Shown: positions 7,040-14,826 of the stretch, piece after piece
Numbering within the stretch: the stretch's first letter is position 1
How the letters are laid out: each line of letters begins with the position of its first letter
Source of the DNA: a virus
DNA length: 34,745 bases
IMG/VR virus record: IMGVR_UViG_3300006894_000003
Location: 1 to 34,745 of that record
Direction: 5' to 3' (one strand)
The notes under the pieces: generated by a model
Database searches by the model: none
The model's input: the letters and a program-made list of their open reading frames with translations, nothing else
Told to the model about the DNA's origin: nothing
Translations under genes and position numbers: made by a program

Positions 7040-7081
7040 CCCGGTACCGTCCGGCTGATCAGGCTCGCGGACGGTACCGGG
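7040..7081 (-). promoter_or_regulatory. 14-bp perfect hairpin in the SSB-like gene leader
   Basis: CCCGGTACCGTCCG (7040-7053) pairs with CGGACGGTACCGGG (7068-7081) around a 14-base loop. It ends about 35 bases before the SSB-like start and is followed on the minus strand by an A-rich single-stranded run rather than a U-tract. This fits a leader control structure or a protein-binding dyad better than a terminator. Confidence 0.55.
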
Positions 7082-7167
7082 TACAGGGTGCCTACCCCCT
7101 GCGATTTGCAGCCATTCGACGGGGGTTCTTCCGGGGGGCCGGATTCTTCCGTCTCATCTGCGGGCAG

Positions 7168-7236
7168 TGCGTAAGAGGGAATCGAACCCTCTCGGCTCGT
7201 CAGCCGTCCGCCAGAACACGCGCCACGTTTTACGGC
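7168..7236 (-). ncRNA. tRNA-like element (degenerate tRNA)
   Basis: The minus strand shows GAGGG-TTCGATT-CCCTC (7191-7175), a T-arm with all invariant positions (G53, TTC, A58, C61). It is followed by TTACGCA, of which TTACG pairs with CGTAA about 55 bases upstream (5 acceptor pairs). In between, only one clear hairpin exists (CGGCT-GACG-AGCCG), with a 4-base loop that cannot be an anticodon loop. No D-arm or U33-containing anticodon arm was found. It may be a decayed tRNA, a tRNA-like structure, or a tRNA 3'-end fragment. Confidence 0.35.
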
Positions 7237-7438
7237 CGCCGCCAGGAGTCTCTAGGCCAGTCCCGTATCCGGCCGTAAGGCCTTCGTCGCCAACTGATCA
7301 TCGTTTGACTCCTGTGCGCATCCGGATCGCGAATCCGGTGTTGGCCAGGGGTCCTGTGCGGAACCCGTCCATCTGCGCGCCACCCGGATTACCCGCCGGG
7401 CCGGGGCCCCAGGCCCGCGATGGGTTCTGGTAGGTAGA

Positions 7439-7466
7439 ACTCTACCGGCCTGGGGCCTGGTGTCAA
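7439..7466 (-). promoter_or_regulatory. SigA-like promoter P6 of the noncoding region
   Basis: Minus strand TTGACA (7466-7461), 16-base spacer, TAGAGT (7444-7439). It lies directly after the nuclease stop (7473), points into a region without genes, and lacks the TTAATTAA core of the other phage promoters. It may serve the structured RNA and the SSB-like gene. Confidence 0.55.
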
Positions 7467-7472
7467 CCCTTG

Positions 7473-9395
7473 TCAGCCAAGCTCTCGCAGGCGCTGCTGG
7501 GCGAGCGCGACCAGCCGCTGAAGCTCCATGCGGTCGACACCAGCGGCCTTTGCCTGCCGCCACAGGGCGGACGCCTGATCGGACGTGGTGACGCGTGAGA
7601 AGCCGTCCTCCCAGGACCACGCAGCCGGTGGTACCGGGGTCACCGAGGCCCGGACCTCCCAGTCCCCGGTGAAGTCGATGACCGGCTCCGGAGGCGCGAG
7701 CGGGGCCGGGCCGTCGCCCCAGGGCTTCATCTTCCCCTTGGGCTGGGACCGCACGGCGTAGCACAGCTCGGCGTGCTGGGCTCCGGCCTCCAGGTCGGCC
7801 CACAGGAGGCTCACGGTGCCCTCCAGGTCGCCCTGGACGGGCATGTGGATGACCACGCCGACCTTCTCGGAAACCTGGGGTACCTGCCACGGGCCGGTCT
7901 CCACAGAGTCGCCATAAGCGCCCGGGGGAAGCCACGTGTCCGTGTTCCAGTCGTAGATGCCGTTCTGGTTCACGCCGTGCGCATACGCCCAGAGCTGCGC
8001 TTCGATCTCGTTCTTGCCGTAATCCATCGTCTTGGCGGTCTTCAGGTCACCGATCACGTACTGGCCAGAGGGCCGGTGAAAGAAGATCCGGTCGAACGTG
8101 CCACACACCCACCCGAATTCCCGGATGATCGTGGTCCGCTCGATCAGGGACGTGATCGGCTCCAGGCCTGCCTTGCCGAGTGCGTCGGCGTACAGGGCCA
8201 GTGACCGCCGGAATTCCTTCGGCGCGTCATGCCACGTCTTCAGGCCCGCGTCCATGAATTCCGTGAACTCGTGCAAGTACGTCCCGAGATCGCTGCCTAC
8301 CTTGGCCCCGGCCGCCGCCTCCAGCTCCATCGCGATGGCGTTCAGGCGGTCCTTGTCGTTCTCGTGCGTCAGCCCGTGCGCCTGGAGGAGGAGGTCCCGG
8401 CGCCGCGCCGCGCCGATGACGACGTTGCGGGCCTTCCACTCGCCCAGCTTGATGGTGCTGGACGCCTCCTTGATGAACGTCGTCACCCGGGTGTATCCCC
8501 AGGGGTTGCCGTTCTTGTACTTCCGGTATGTGGTCTCGCCGGGCAGCGCCACGGCGTACCGCTTCATGTGGTCGCGGCGGACCTTCTTCGGCTGGCCGTT
8601 GACCCCCATGACCGGCTTCACGTCCTCGGTGGAGGCCGGGTCCATGAACTGATCGGCGGTCACCGTGGGGCTGAACGTGCCGGTGGCGATCGTCACGCCG
8701 CGCGGCGCCGGGTCCAGGAACTGGTCGGCCGCCGTCACCCGACGTGCCGACACCGGGTCGGTGCCCTGCACCTTGGTCAGGGTGTCGGTGACCGGGATCG
8801 CCCGGTGGGCGATGGGCTCTTCCCCAGCGGCAGGGATCGGGTCCGCTCCGCCCATGGAGCCGTGGACGTCCGCCAGGTGCCTGCGCGCGGCCGCGCTCGC
8901 CTGCGCCTGCCAGTCGGCGTTGGGCAGCGCGTCCGTCACCGCCTCCTCGGTCGGCTCCGAGTACAGGGCCGCTACGGACGGCTCGGCGGGGTCACCGGCC
9001 GGGAGCTCCAGGCGCCCCGGGACGTCGGTCATGTCTTCGTCCCCGCAGTCCTCGCACTCGTACCCGCCCTGGCCGTCGGCCCGGATGCGGTCGCCCTCGT
9101 AGATCGCGCACTCGCCAGCCGAACAGTGGCCGTCGTACATCGCCCCGAACCACGGGCCCTTCTCGGGCATGTCGTCCCTCTCCACCGCGTCGTCCCTGTC
9201 GTCCTCCACCGTAGGGGCGGGGTCCGACACCGGGCCGAACTCCGTCGGGTCCAGCCCTTCCGGCAACCTGGCCGGGTTGACCAACAGCGGGCCGGACGGG
9301 TCGGGGGTGGGGACCAGGCACAGGTGCTTGTACGGACTGCCGTCCTTCTTGGCACGCACGTTCAGGTCACAGTCGGGGCACTTCACCGAACTCAT
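7473..9395 (-). CDS. PD-(D/E)XK (RecB/Cas4-like) nuclease with N-terminal zinc-binding region
   Basis: A 640-residue protein; ATG at 9395 follows AGAGGAGAGAC. Residues 1-26 (CPDC-x14-H-x-C) and ~90-120 (CSAGEC then CEDCGDED) look like zinc-binding modules. Residues ~120-280 are low-complexity, with repeated TADQFLDPA/TADQFMDPA. The nuclease core is at ~290-480: GTYLHEFTEF (H375, E376), CGTFDRIFF (D435), VIGDLKTAK (D450, K452) and EAQLWAYAHG (Q467, Y471). This is the H/E...D...D-x-K...Q-x-x-x-Y order of RecB-family nucleases. Such phage proteins usually resect DNA ends for recombination with an SSB or annealing protein; the SSB-like gene is next. Confidence 0.75.
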   Translation of the reverse strand: MSSVKCPDCDLNVRAKKDGSPYKHLCLVPTPDPSGPLLVNPARLPEGLDPTEFGPVSDPAPTVEDDRDDAVERDDMPEKGPWFGAMYDGHCSAGECAIYEGDRIRADGQGGYECEDCGDEDMTDVPGRLELPAGDPAEPSVAALYSEPTEEAVTDALPNADWQAQASAAARRHLADVHGSMGGADPIPAAGEEPIAHRAIPVTDTLTKVQGTDPVSARRVTAADQFLDPAPRGVTIATGTFSPTVTADQFMDPASTEDVKPVMGVNGQPKKVRRDHMKRYAVALPGETTYRKYKNGNPWGYTRVTTFIKEASSTIKLGEWKARNVVIGAARRRDLLLQAHGLTHENDKDRLNAIAMELEAAAGAKVGSDLGTYLHEFTEFMDAGLKTWHDAPKEFRRSLALYADALGKAGLEPITSLIERTTIIREFGWVCGTFDRIFFHRPSGQYVIGDLKTAKTMDYGKNEIEAQLWAYAHGVNQNGIYDWNTDTWLPPGAYGDSVETGPWQVPQVSEKVGVVIHMPVQGDLEGTVSLLWADLEAGAQHAELCYAVRSQPKGKMKPWGDGPAPLAPPEPVIDFTGDWEVRASVTPVPPAAWSWEDGFSRVTTSDQASALWRQAKAAGVDRMELQRLVALAQQRLRELG

Positions 9396-9420
9396 GTCTC
9401 TCCTCTATCCTGATCGGAGA

Positions 9421-9451
9421 GGCCCGGCCCCAATTCTCCTGGGGCCGGGCC
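9421..9451 (-). terminator. Intercistronic 11-bp hairpin with AGGAGA loop
   Basis: GGCCCGGCCCC (9421-9431) pairs with GGGGCCGGGCC (9441-9451); in the leftward RNA the loop reads AGGAGAATT. It lies between the stop of the 56-residue gene and the start of the nuclease gene. It may be a terminator/attenuator or a processing site that sets relative expression. Confidence 0.6.
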
Positions 9452-9461
9452 TCTTGCTGCT

Positions 9462-9632
9462 CTACTTGCGGGCGTCCCTCATATCCCGGATGGCCTGGAG
9501 GTACCCCTCCGTGGTGGCCGGGGCGTTGACCGTCTGGCCGGTGGCCTGGTCGTGGACGTTGACCGTCCCCGCCGGGGCCCCGGTGTCGGTGACGAAGATG
9601 ACCGGGTAGGTCGGTGCTCCGGTGTCAGCCAT
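9462..9632 (-). CDS. Small hypothetical protein (56 aa)
   Basis: ATG at 9632, one base after the stop of the preceding gene (TGACATG), which argues for coupling. The peptide starts MADTGAPTYPVIFVTDTGAP, has a short beta hairpin (AGTVNVHDQATGQTVNA) and ends in a basic helix (EGYLQAIRDMRDARK). No family is recognised. It sits between the coiled-coil gene and the nuclease gene in the leftward unit started by P2. Confidence 0.6.
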   Translation of the reverse strand: MADTGAPTYPVIFVTDTGAPAGTVNVHDQATGQTVNAPATTEGYLQAIRDMRDARK

Positions 9633-9633
9633 G

Positions 9634-9789
9634 TCAGTGTCCCCATGCGCCGGGCGGGATGGAGACCCCGCTCTGGTCCAGTGCTGCCTGTGCGTCCTTC
9701 AGGGCCTGTGCGGCAGCTGCCGCCTCCACCCTCCGCTGTTCTTCCCGCTGCGCCGCTTCTGCGGCGAGCTGGGCTTCCAGATCACTCAC
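9634..9789 (-). CDS. Small helical protein (51 aa)
   Basis: GTG at 9789 with AAGGGAAGAAC upstream; the frame is open further upstream but without a ribosome site. Residues 1-40 are one long Ala/Glu/Gln/Arg helix (DLEAQLAAEAAQREEQRR, then VEAAAAAQALKDAQAAL) with coiled-coil character, ending with DQSGVSIPPGAWGH. Similar short helical proteins occur beside actinophage replication genes, but I cannot assign a function. Confidence 0.6.
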   Translation of the reverse strand: MSDLEAQLAAEAAQREEQRRVEAAAAAQALKDAQAALDQSGVSIPPGAWGH

Positions 9790-9811
9790 TGCTGTTCTTC
9801 CCTTCTCTGAG

Positions 9812-9842
9812 GGGCGGGGCTCCACTCTCCGGAGCCCCGCCC
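9812..9842 (-). terminator. 12-bp hairpin with GGAGAGT loop after the Cys-rich gene
   Basis: GGGCGGGGCTCC (9812-9823) pairs with GGAGCCCCGCCC (9831-9842); in the leftward RNA the loop reads GGAGAGT. It starts six bases past the stop of the 208-residue gene. The same 7-base loop occurs in the rightward hairpin at 20061-20089. Confidence 0.6.
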
Positions 9843-9848
9843 GCTCGG

Positions 9849-10475
9849 TCAGTGTTCGAGGGTCCTGCTGCCGATGTGGATCCCGGCGGCGGCGGGCGCC
9901 TCCGGGCAGTTGGCCGTGTGGACTCCGCTCAGGCCCCCGGGGAAGCTGACCCGGCTCGCCGGGCAGGTGCACTTGCTGACCGGGGCCTGGGGGCAACCGC
10001 CGTCGTGGTGGTCGTTGGCGGCGTAGCTGGGCGGGCAGGTGCAGGCGGGGGCCGCGTCGATGGCCGCGAAGACTCCGGCATTGTCCAGGATGACGATGGC
10101 CTGCGAGACGCGCTCGCTGGTCTCGTCACTGCGGACGTTGGTCCGCAGGGTGGCCAGCGCCTGGATCAGTTCGGGGGTGACCTTCGGGGCAATTTCCGGC
10201 TTGGCCGTGGCGATCTTCAGGGCCGGGGTGACCGCCGCCGGGGCCTCCTCGGCTGCCGGGATGTCGGCCGTCTCCACGTTCAGGAGGGACTGGAACTTGC
10301 CCTGGCAGGTCCCGCAGAGGGAGTGACCCGACTGCTCCTGAGCCCTCTTCAGGGTGAACGCCAGGGGGCCGAAGGCCCGGATGCTACTGCGGCAGAGGGC
10401 GGAGCCGTCCTCGCCGAACGCGTGGATCTTGGTGCCGGTCCGGGTGGTGTCCCAGACCTGGGAGGTGATGTTCAT
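9849..10475 (-). CDS. Cys-rich regulator-like protein, paralogue of the 15397 gene
   Basis: A 208-residue protein; ATG at 10475 with AAGGAGATCACG upstream. The longer open frame runs into promoter P2 and is excluded. Residues 1-65 share with the 15397 product the order W8, TGxK, H18-AF, CRSSIR (C28) and C54-x2-C57-x2-KF, which could form one His/Cys3 zinc site. Residues ~70-145 are helical. The C-terminus repeats a second motif twice: CTCPPS-x5-HHDGGCPQAP and CTCPAS-x9-GVHTANCPEAP. Promoter and leader are also copied between the two paralogues. A DNA- or protein-binding regulatory role is inferred; no enzyme motif is present. Confidence 0.55.
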   Translation of the reverse strand: MNITSQVWDTTRTGTKIHAFGEDGSALCRSSIRAFGPLAFTLKRAQEQSGHSLCGTCQGKFQSLLNVETADIPAAEEAPAAVTPALKIATAKPEIAPKVTPELIQALATLRTNVRSDETSERVSQAIVILDNAGVFAAIDAAPACTCPPSYAANDHHDGGCPQAPVSKCTCPASRVSFPGGLSGVHTANCPEAPAAAGIHIGSRTLEH

Positions 10476-10512
10476 CGTGATCTCCTTTGCCTCGCGGCCC
10501 CGACGGCCTCTC

Positions 10513-10550
10513 GATGTCTTAATTAAACAACCCACCGAGAGGCCTGTCAA
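10513..10550 (-). promoter_or_regulatory. Phage promoter P2 (leftward)
   Basis: Minus strand TTGACA (10550-10545), 17-base spacer, TTTAAT (10527-10522), within GGTTGTTTAATTAAGACATC. GGCCTCTCGGTG before and CATCGAGAGGCC after the core are complementary except for one G-T. It drives the 208-residue Cys-rich gene and probably the small genes and nuclease gene beyond. Confidence 0.85.
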
Positions 10551-10560
10551 CCCCTGTCAG

Positions 10561-13500
10561 TCACTTGCACTCTGACCAGCGGAAAGCGGGCTTGGAGACC
10601 TCGCACAGGATCGGGACGCCGCGCCACTGCCAGGTGAACGCCACCGCCAGGAGCTGCGCCCACAGCTCGGCTTCACCCTCCGGAACCGAGAGCACCACTT
10701 CATCGTGGACGACCGCCCGCAGGTACGGCCGGACGTTCTTCCCGCAGTCCTCAGCCTTCCGAACCAGCCGCAGCAGCGACTCGCACATGATGTCCCGCGC
10801 CGCACCCTGGCCCATGAGGGCGGGCCCCTGCGTGTACGCGCGCGCCGGATCCGGGCGCATCAACCGGCCGAACCCGTTGTCCAGGAGGCGGCCGGACGCA
10901 GCCTCCTCGCGCACCTCCTCGATGTACTCCGCCAGTCGGGGATACGCCTCATGCTTCGCGTCCCGGATCTGGTAGCACTTCTCCAACGGAATCCCGGTGC
11001 GCTCCGAGACCGCCTTGGGGCCCTGGCCGTAGTTCCCCGCGTGGTTGAACGCCTTGGTCTTGTCGTACGTCTCGGGGGTCGCCTCGCCGAAGTAGATCAG
11101 CGACATCTCGCGGTGGGCGTTGCGGCCTGGCTGCATGATCTCCATATACGCCGGGTCCTGGGAGAGACCCGCCATCGCCCGCAGGTCGACCTGCGAGAGG
11201 TCGGCGGTGATGACGACGTGGCCCGGGTCGGCGACCATGATGTCCCGCTCGGCCGCACCGGCGCCGCGCTTGCCCATGGTGGAGATGCCCGGCTTGACGT
11301 GGGCCCACCGGCCGGACCCCTGGGCCGCGCCGATGAGCGCGTGGACGCGGCCCTTGTCCGTCACCCACTTGGCGACTTCCGCGTACTTGCGCCGCGCACC
11401 GGTGGCCTGGAGAACCAGATCCACCACCTTGCCGAGCTCCTCGTTGCCCGCGTACACCTGCATCAGCCCGGGCTGGGACTTGCCGGTGTCCGTGTTGAAC
11501 CAGGGCTCGCCTCCCAGCGCGTCCGCGCCGAGCGCCAGGGCCCCGGACTTGGTCCGGGGCAGGTGCTTGGCCCCAGCGGTCCTGAAGGCGCGCTCGATGG
11601 CCTCACGGCCGGGCGCGGTCGCCCAGGGGGCGTCGTACGGCTCGCCCGGGATCCGTTCGGCCAGCCCGCGTGCTACGGCCGCCTCGGGGAACATCTTCGT
11701 GTACCGGCAGACCGCTCGGTGCGAGTAGCCCCCTGCTGCGTCCCGCCACTCCTTGACGACCTTGAACCGGTCCGGCCGGTGAGTCGGCATCCCGTACTCC
11801 TCGGACAGGACGCGCACCGCCTCCTGGCGCTGCGCGTCCTCGTGCGCGACCCGCTCCGCCAAGAGCTCGGTGTCGGTCGCCCAGCCGTTCAGCGTCATGC
11901 GGTTCTGGAGCGCGACGATCTCCATCTCGCGGTTCGCGTACTGAATCGTGCGCTCGTCCGGACTGTTCCCTTCGTCGCCCATGCGCAGCATGCGCAAACC
12001 CTGATACGCGGCCTTCGTCGCGGCCAGGTCGCCCCGCAGGTAGTCCTGGTACTCACGCGAGTCGAGCGGGATCCGGTCGTACCCTCCGTACCGCTGGGCC
12101 AGAGCCTTGAGGTCGTCGGTCTTGCCCTCGTGGCCAAGGCGGTGCGCCACCTGGTCCAGGCCGTAATACCCGTTGGGCATGCCCTTGGCCAGTGGCGGAT
12201 CGATCAACCGGGCCAGGACCTGTGTGTCCACGGCCTTGGCCGCGAGCGCGTCGTAGTCGGCCCCGTGGTGGTGTGCGAGGGCAAGGAGGTCGAAGCCCAG
12301 GATGTTGTGGCCGTAGATGACGTCGGCCGCATTGAGCTGTGCCAGCGACGTTCGGTACGGGTCCGGCGGGTAGTGGCCGGACGGCTCAACACTGCACTCG
12401 ATTTCGTGGGCTTCGTCGTACGCCAGGCCCATGAGCCGCACAAACGACCCTTCATGCCCGCCAGTGAACAGCTTGTCGGCGTCGGCGGTCTCCAGGTCGA
12501 ATCCGAGGGCGACGGGCGAGACAGGCTGTGAATAGCCGATCACCTCGCCACCTTCACGCACCTGGGTCCATTCACCCGCGCTCGGGAAGTCCTCGGGGCG
12601 CGATTCGCTGGTGATCTCCCACTCGTCCGGCGCCGGGGGCTCCGGCTCATCCCGGACCCCGCTGAACGGGTCCATGCCCTCCTTGTTGATCTCCACGCCG
12701 CTCCACCCCCGCTGCTGCTTGCCGCCGATGCTGAACCGGCCCTGCTGCACCTTGGCCGCGCGCACCACGTCGTGCGCCCCGAACCGGGACGCGAACGTGC
12801 GGTCGTTCCACGGCCGGTGGCCGCGCTCACCCGCCCAGTCGTTGAAGGCCTTGAGCATCTCCTGTGTCTGGGTGAACCCCTCGGGGTTGAACGTCAGGCA
12901 CTCGTCCGAGAAGCCCAGGATCAGGTCCGTCTCGGCACGCCAGCTCCTGGTCTCGCGCTCCACACGCTCCGGGACCGGGAGCATCATCCGGCCGCGCTCG
13001 TACCACTTGCGGGCCCCCTCCACCATCCAGGCCAGGGCGGCATCGCGTACGGCCGGAGTGTTGGCCGCGTAGGCCAGGGTGGGGTCTCCCACGCGGTCCA
13101 GAGGCCCTTCCAGGGGCTCCCCGGCCTTCCTGAAGGTGTAGGGCCACGGCATGAGCGACAGGCGCCTCCAGGTGCCGTGGTCCGTCTCGGTGACGGTGGG
13201 CCGGTAGTTGGTGTTGATGAAGAGGCTGTGGGAGGCGATGAACTCGACCGGGTCCATCCTGATGCGGCGCGCCTTGATCGTCGGCGTGCCCACCGTCTGC
13301 TTGAGCCGCTGGACGTTCAGGTGCCGGGCCTCGGGGGTCTCCTCCATGAGCGCGTACCGGGCCCCCTTGAAGTCCATGAGCTCGGTGGGGTGCGCGTCCG
13401 GCGACGCCATGAGGACGCGGTCCGAGACGAGCACCCCGTACCCGGCCAGCGTCTTGCGCATGACCTCCATCACGGTGGACTTGCCGTTGGACCCCGTGCC

Positions 13501-14826
13501 GTGCGCGATGACCATCATGTGGTCCGGCGTCATGTAGCCCGTCAGAGCCTGTCCGATGCGGTCCTGGAACCACTCGCACAGGTCGGCGGGGACGGCCTCC
13601 AAGGCCCGGTCCCAGACGGCGTGACGCAGGTTGGGGTGGTACTCCGCGTCACAGATCTTGGTGATGCAGTGCTCGGGGTCGAACGGCAGCAGGCGCCCGG
13701 TGGGCAGGTGCACCGTGCCGTTGCCGACCGTGAGGAGGTCGGGGTCCCCGTCGAACTCGGCCGCGTCGCGCTGGAGCAGACCGCGCGAGAGGTCGCGCAG
13801 GGCGGTGAGGCGGCTCTTGCCCAGGATGGCCCGCCACCCGGCGATGGCGCCGGAGAGGTTGCGGGACGGCTCCTTGCGCTGCGTGGCAAGGACCGCGTCG
13901 AACTGCTCACTGGCCCACTGCCGGACCGCCTCCAGCGGCTCTACGTCGGAGACGTCACGCCAGATACGCCCGTCCCACCGCAGCCACCCGAGGCCCGAAG
14001 CCCAGCAGAAGCGCCCCTGAAGGGCTTCCGCCAGCTCCTCGACCAGGAACGCGTCCGTGAACGCCGCGTCCTTCTCACCGGCGCCTGGGGGCGTCTGCAC
14101 GGCCGCCGCGCCCAGCACCTCCAGGGTGCCTCCGGCCGCGAAGAAGTCGTCGACCCCCTTGACGGGCTTCCCGTCGACTTCGGCGGGCACCACGAGGTAG
14201 TTGACGGTGGCCGCGCCCCGGCTCTTGAGCCAGGCACCCAAGCGGCTCATGGCCAGCTGGACGTTGCGGTTGCCGGACGCGTCGGAGTCGAAGCAGACGA
14301 CGGCCGGGCGCCCCTTGATGGGGATCTCCTCCCAGTCTCCGAGGACACCGTCCTTGGCCTTCCAGTTGAAGACGCCCGTGAGGCCGACGCAGGCCATGCC
14401 CTGAGAGACCAGCGAGTCGACCTTTTTGACCCCCTCGGTGATCCACAGGGACGCCCCGGGCTCGTCCCGCAGGCGCTGCGCGGTGTTGGCGGGGACGTCG
14501 ACCACGTTGGGCGCGCCCTTGGGGGTCTCGTACTTGATCGGGACGGGCGTGCCGTCCTCCTTGCGGCGCGTCCGGGGGACGTGCGGCTTGTACTGGTAGC
14601 CCCGCACGTCTCCGTTCATGCCGTACATCGGGATCAGGAGGCCCGGGTAGGCGTCGTCGCGGTTCCAGACGTACGGCTTGAAGCCCAGGGACTCCAGGAG
14701 GTCCCGGTCGGCGCCGGTGCCCGTGAGGGTGCGGTAGCCCCGGGCGAGGGCCACTGAAGAGTCAATATCGGAGTCGGTCATCAGCTCCGAGTAGTGCTCG
14801 GTGGACAGAGCGGTGATCAGGTCCAT
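10561..14826 (-). CDS. Fused TOPRIM-like/SF3 helicase/family A DNA polymerase with 3'-5' exonuclease
   Basis: A 1421-residue replication protein, ATG at 14826 after GAAGGGTACCG. Residues ~1-240 resemble DUF3854/TOPRIM-like primase parts (LWITEGVKKVDSL, VVCFDSDASGN). Residues ~260-570 are a P4/D5-type SF3 helicase: Walker A GTGSNGKST (443-451), YALMEET Walker-B-like (491-497), LFINTNYRPTV sensor (535-545). Residues ~770-935 are a DEDD exonuclease: FDLET (D777, E779), NILGFD (N841, D846), Y929-x3-D933. Residues ~1195-1421 are the polymerase fingers/palm: motif A TADLSQVDLR (D1209), motif B KAFNHAGNYG (K1258, Y1266), motif C VVHDEVV (H1374, D1375, E1376). It could unwind, possibly prime, and copy the phage genome alone. 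Whether a real primase active site is present is uncertain. Confidence 0.85.
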   Translation of the reverse strand: MDLITALSTEHYSELMTDSDIDSSVALARGYRTLTGTGADRDLLESLGFKPYVWNRDDAYPGLLIPMYGMNGDVRGYQYKPHVPRTRRKEDGTPVPIKYETPKGAPNVVDVPANTAQRLRDEPGASLWITEGVKKVDSLVSQGMACVGLTGVFNWKAKDGVLGDWEEIPIKGRPAVVCFDSDASGNRNVQLAMSRLGAWLKSRGAATVNYLVVPAEVDGKPVKGVDDFFAAGGTLEVLGAAAVQTPPGAGEKDAAFTDAFLVEELAEALQGRFCWASGLGWLRWDGRIWRDVSDVEPLEAVRQWASEQFDAVLATQRKEPSRNLSGAIAGWRAILGKSRLTALRDLSRGLLQRDAAEFDGDPDLLTVGNGTVHLPTGRLLPFDPEHCITKICDAEYHPNLRHAVWDRALEAVPADLCEWFQDRIGQALTGYMTPDHMMVIAHGTGSNGKSTVMEVMRKTLAGYGVLVSDRVLMASPDAHPTELMDFKGARYALMEETPEARHLNVQRLKQTVGTPTIKARRIRMDPVEFIASHSLFINTNYRPTVTETDHGTWRRLSLMPWPYTFRKAGEPLEGPLDRVGDPTLAYAANTPAVRDAALAWMVEGARKWYERGRMMLPVPERVERETRSWRAETDLILGFSDECLTFNPEGFTQTQEMLKAFNDWAGERGHRPWNDRTFASRFGAHDVVRAAKVQQGRFSIGGKQQRGWSGVEINKEGMDPFSGVRDEPEPPAPDEWEITSESRPEDFPSAGEWTQVREGGEVIGYSQPVSPVALGFDLETADADKLFTGGHEGSFVRLMGLAYDEAHEIECSVEPSGHYPPDPYRTSLAQLNAADVIYGHNILGFDLLALAHHHGADYDALAAKAVDTQVLARLIDPPLAKGMPNGYYGLDQVAHRLGHEGKTDDLKALAQRYGGYDRIPLDSREYQDYLRGDLAATKAAYQGLRMLRMGDEGNSPDERTIQYANREMEIVALQNRMTLNGWATDTELLAERVAHEDAQRQEAVRVLSEEYGMPTHRPDRFKVVKEWRDAAGGYSHRAVCRYTKMFPEAAVARGLAERIPGEPYDAPWATAPGREAIERAFRTAGAKHLPRTKSGALALGADALGGEPWFNTDTGKSQPGLMQVYAGNEELGKVVDLVLQATGARRKYAEVAKWVTDKGRVHALIGAAQGSGRWAHVKPGISTMGKRGAGAAERDIMVADPGHVVITADLSQVDLRAMAGLSQDPAYMEIMQPGRNAHREMSLIYFGEATPETYDKTKAFNHAGNYGQGPKAVSERTGIPLEKCYQIRDAKHEAYPRLAEYIEEVREEAASGRLLDNGFGRLMRPDPARAYTQGPALMGQGAARDIMCESLLRLVRKAEDCGKNVRPYLRAVVHDEVVLSVPEGEAELWAQLLAVAFTWQWRGVPILCEVSKPAFRWSECK

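Larger units (their letters stand above)
7006..7472 (-). other. 467-base noncoding stretch with promoter, serial hairpins and tRNA-like arm
   Basis: I see no gene here on either strand. Reading leftward it holds a SigA-like promoter (7439-7466), hairpins at 7349-7366, 7322-7338 and 7271-7282, another at 7193-7206, a canonical T-arm at 7175-7191, and the hairpin at 7040-7081 close to the SSB-like start. Together these suggest a structured transcript that may also serve as the leader of the SSB-like gene. Confidence 0.6.

Noticed and set aside
7168-7191. Interpretation of the T-arm as a phage attachment site (attP)
   Set aside because: No integrase is encoded in the window, and 5 acceptor pairs with upstream sequence suggest a decayed or tRNA-like RNA. 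Not excluded if an integrase lies outside.
7322-7338. Second T-arm-like hairpin (CCGGA-TTCGCGA-TCCGG on the minus strand)
   Set aside because: The loop lacks the invariant A58, and the closing pair is A-T rather than G-C; kept only as a hairpin of the noncoding region.
10705-14757. Two long rightward open frames (608 and 661 codons) opposite the polymerase fusion
   Set aside because: The minus strand shows complete helicase, exonuclease and polymerase motifs; the plus frames have none and are composition artefacts.
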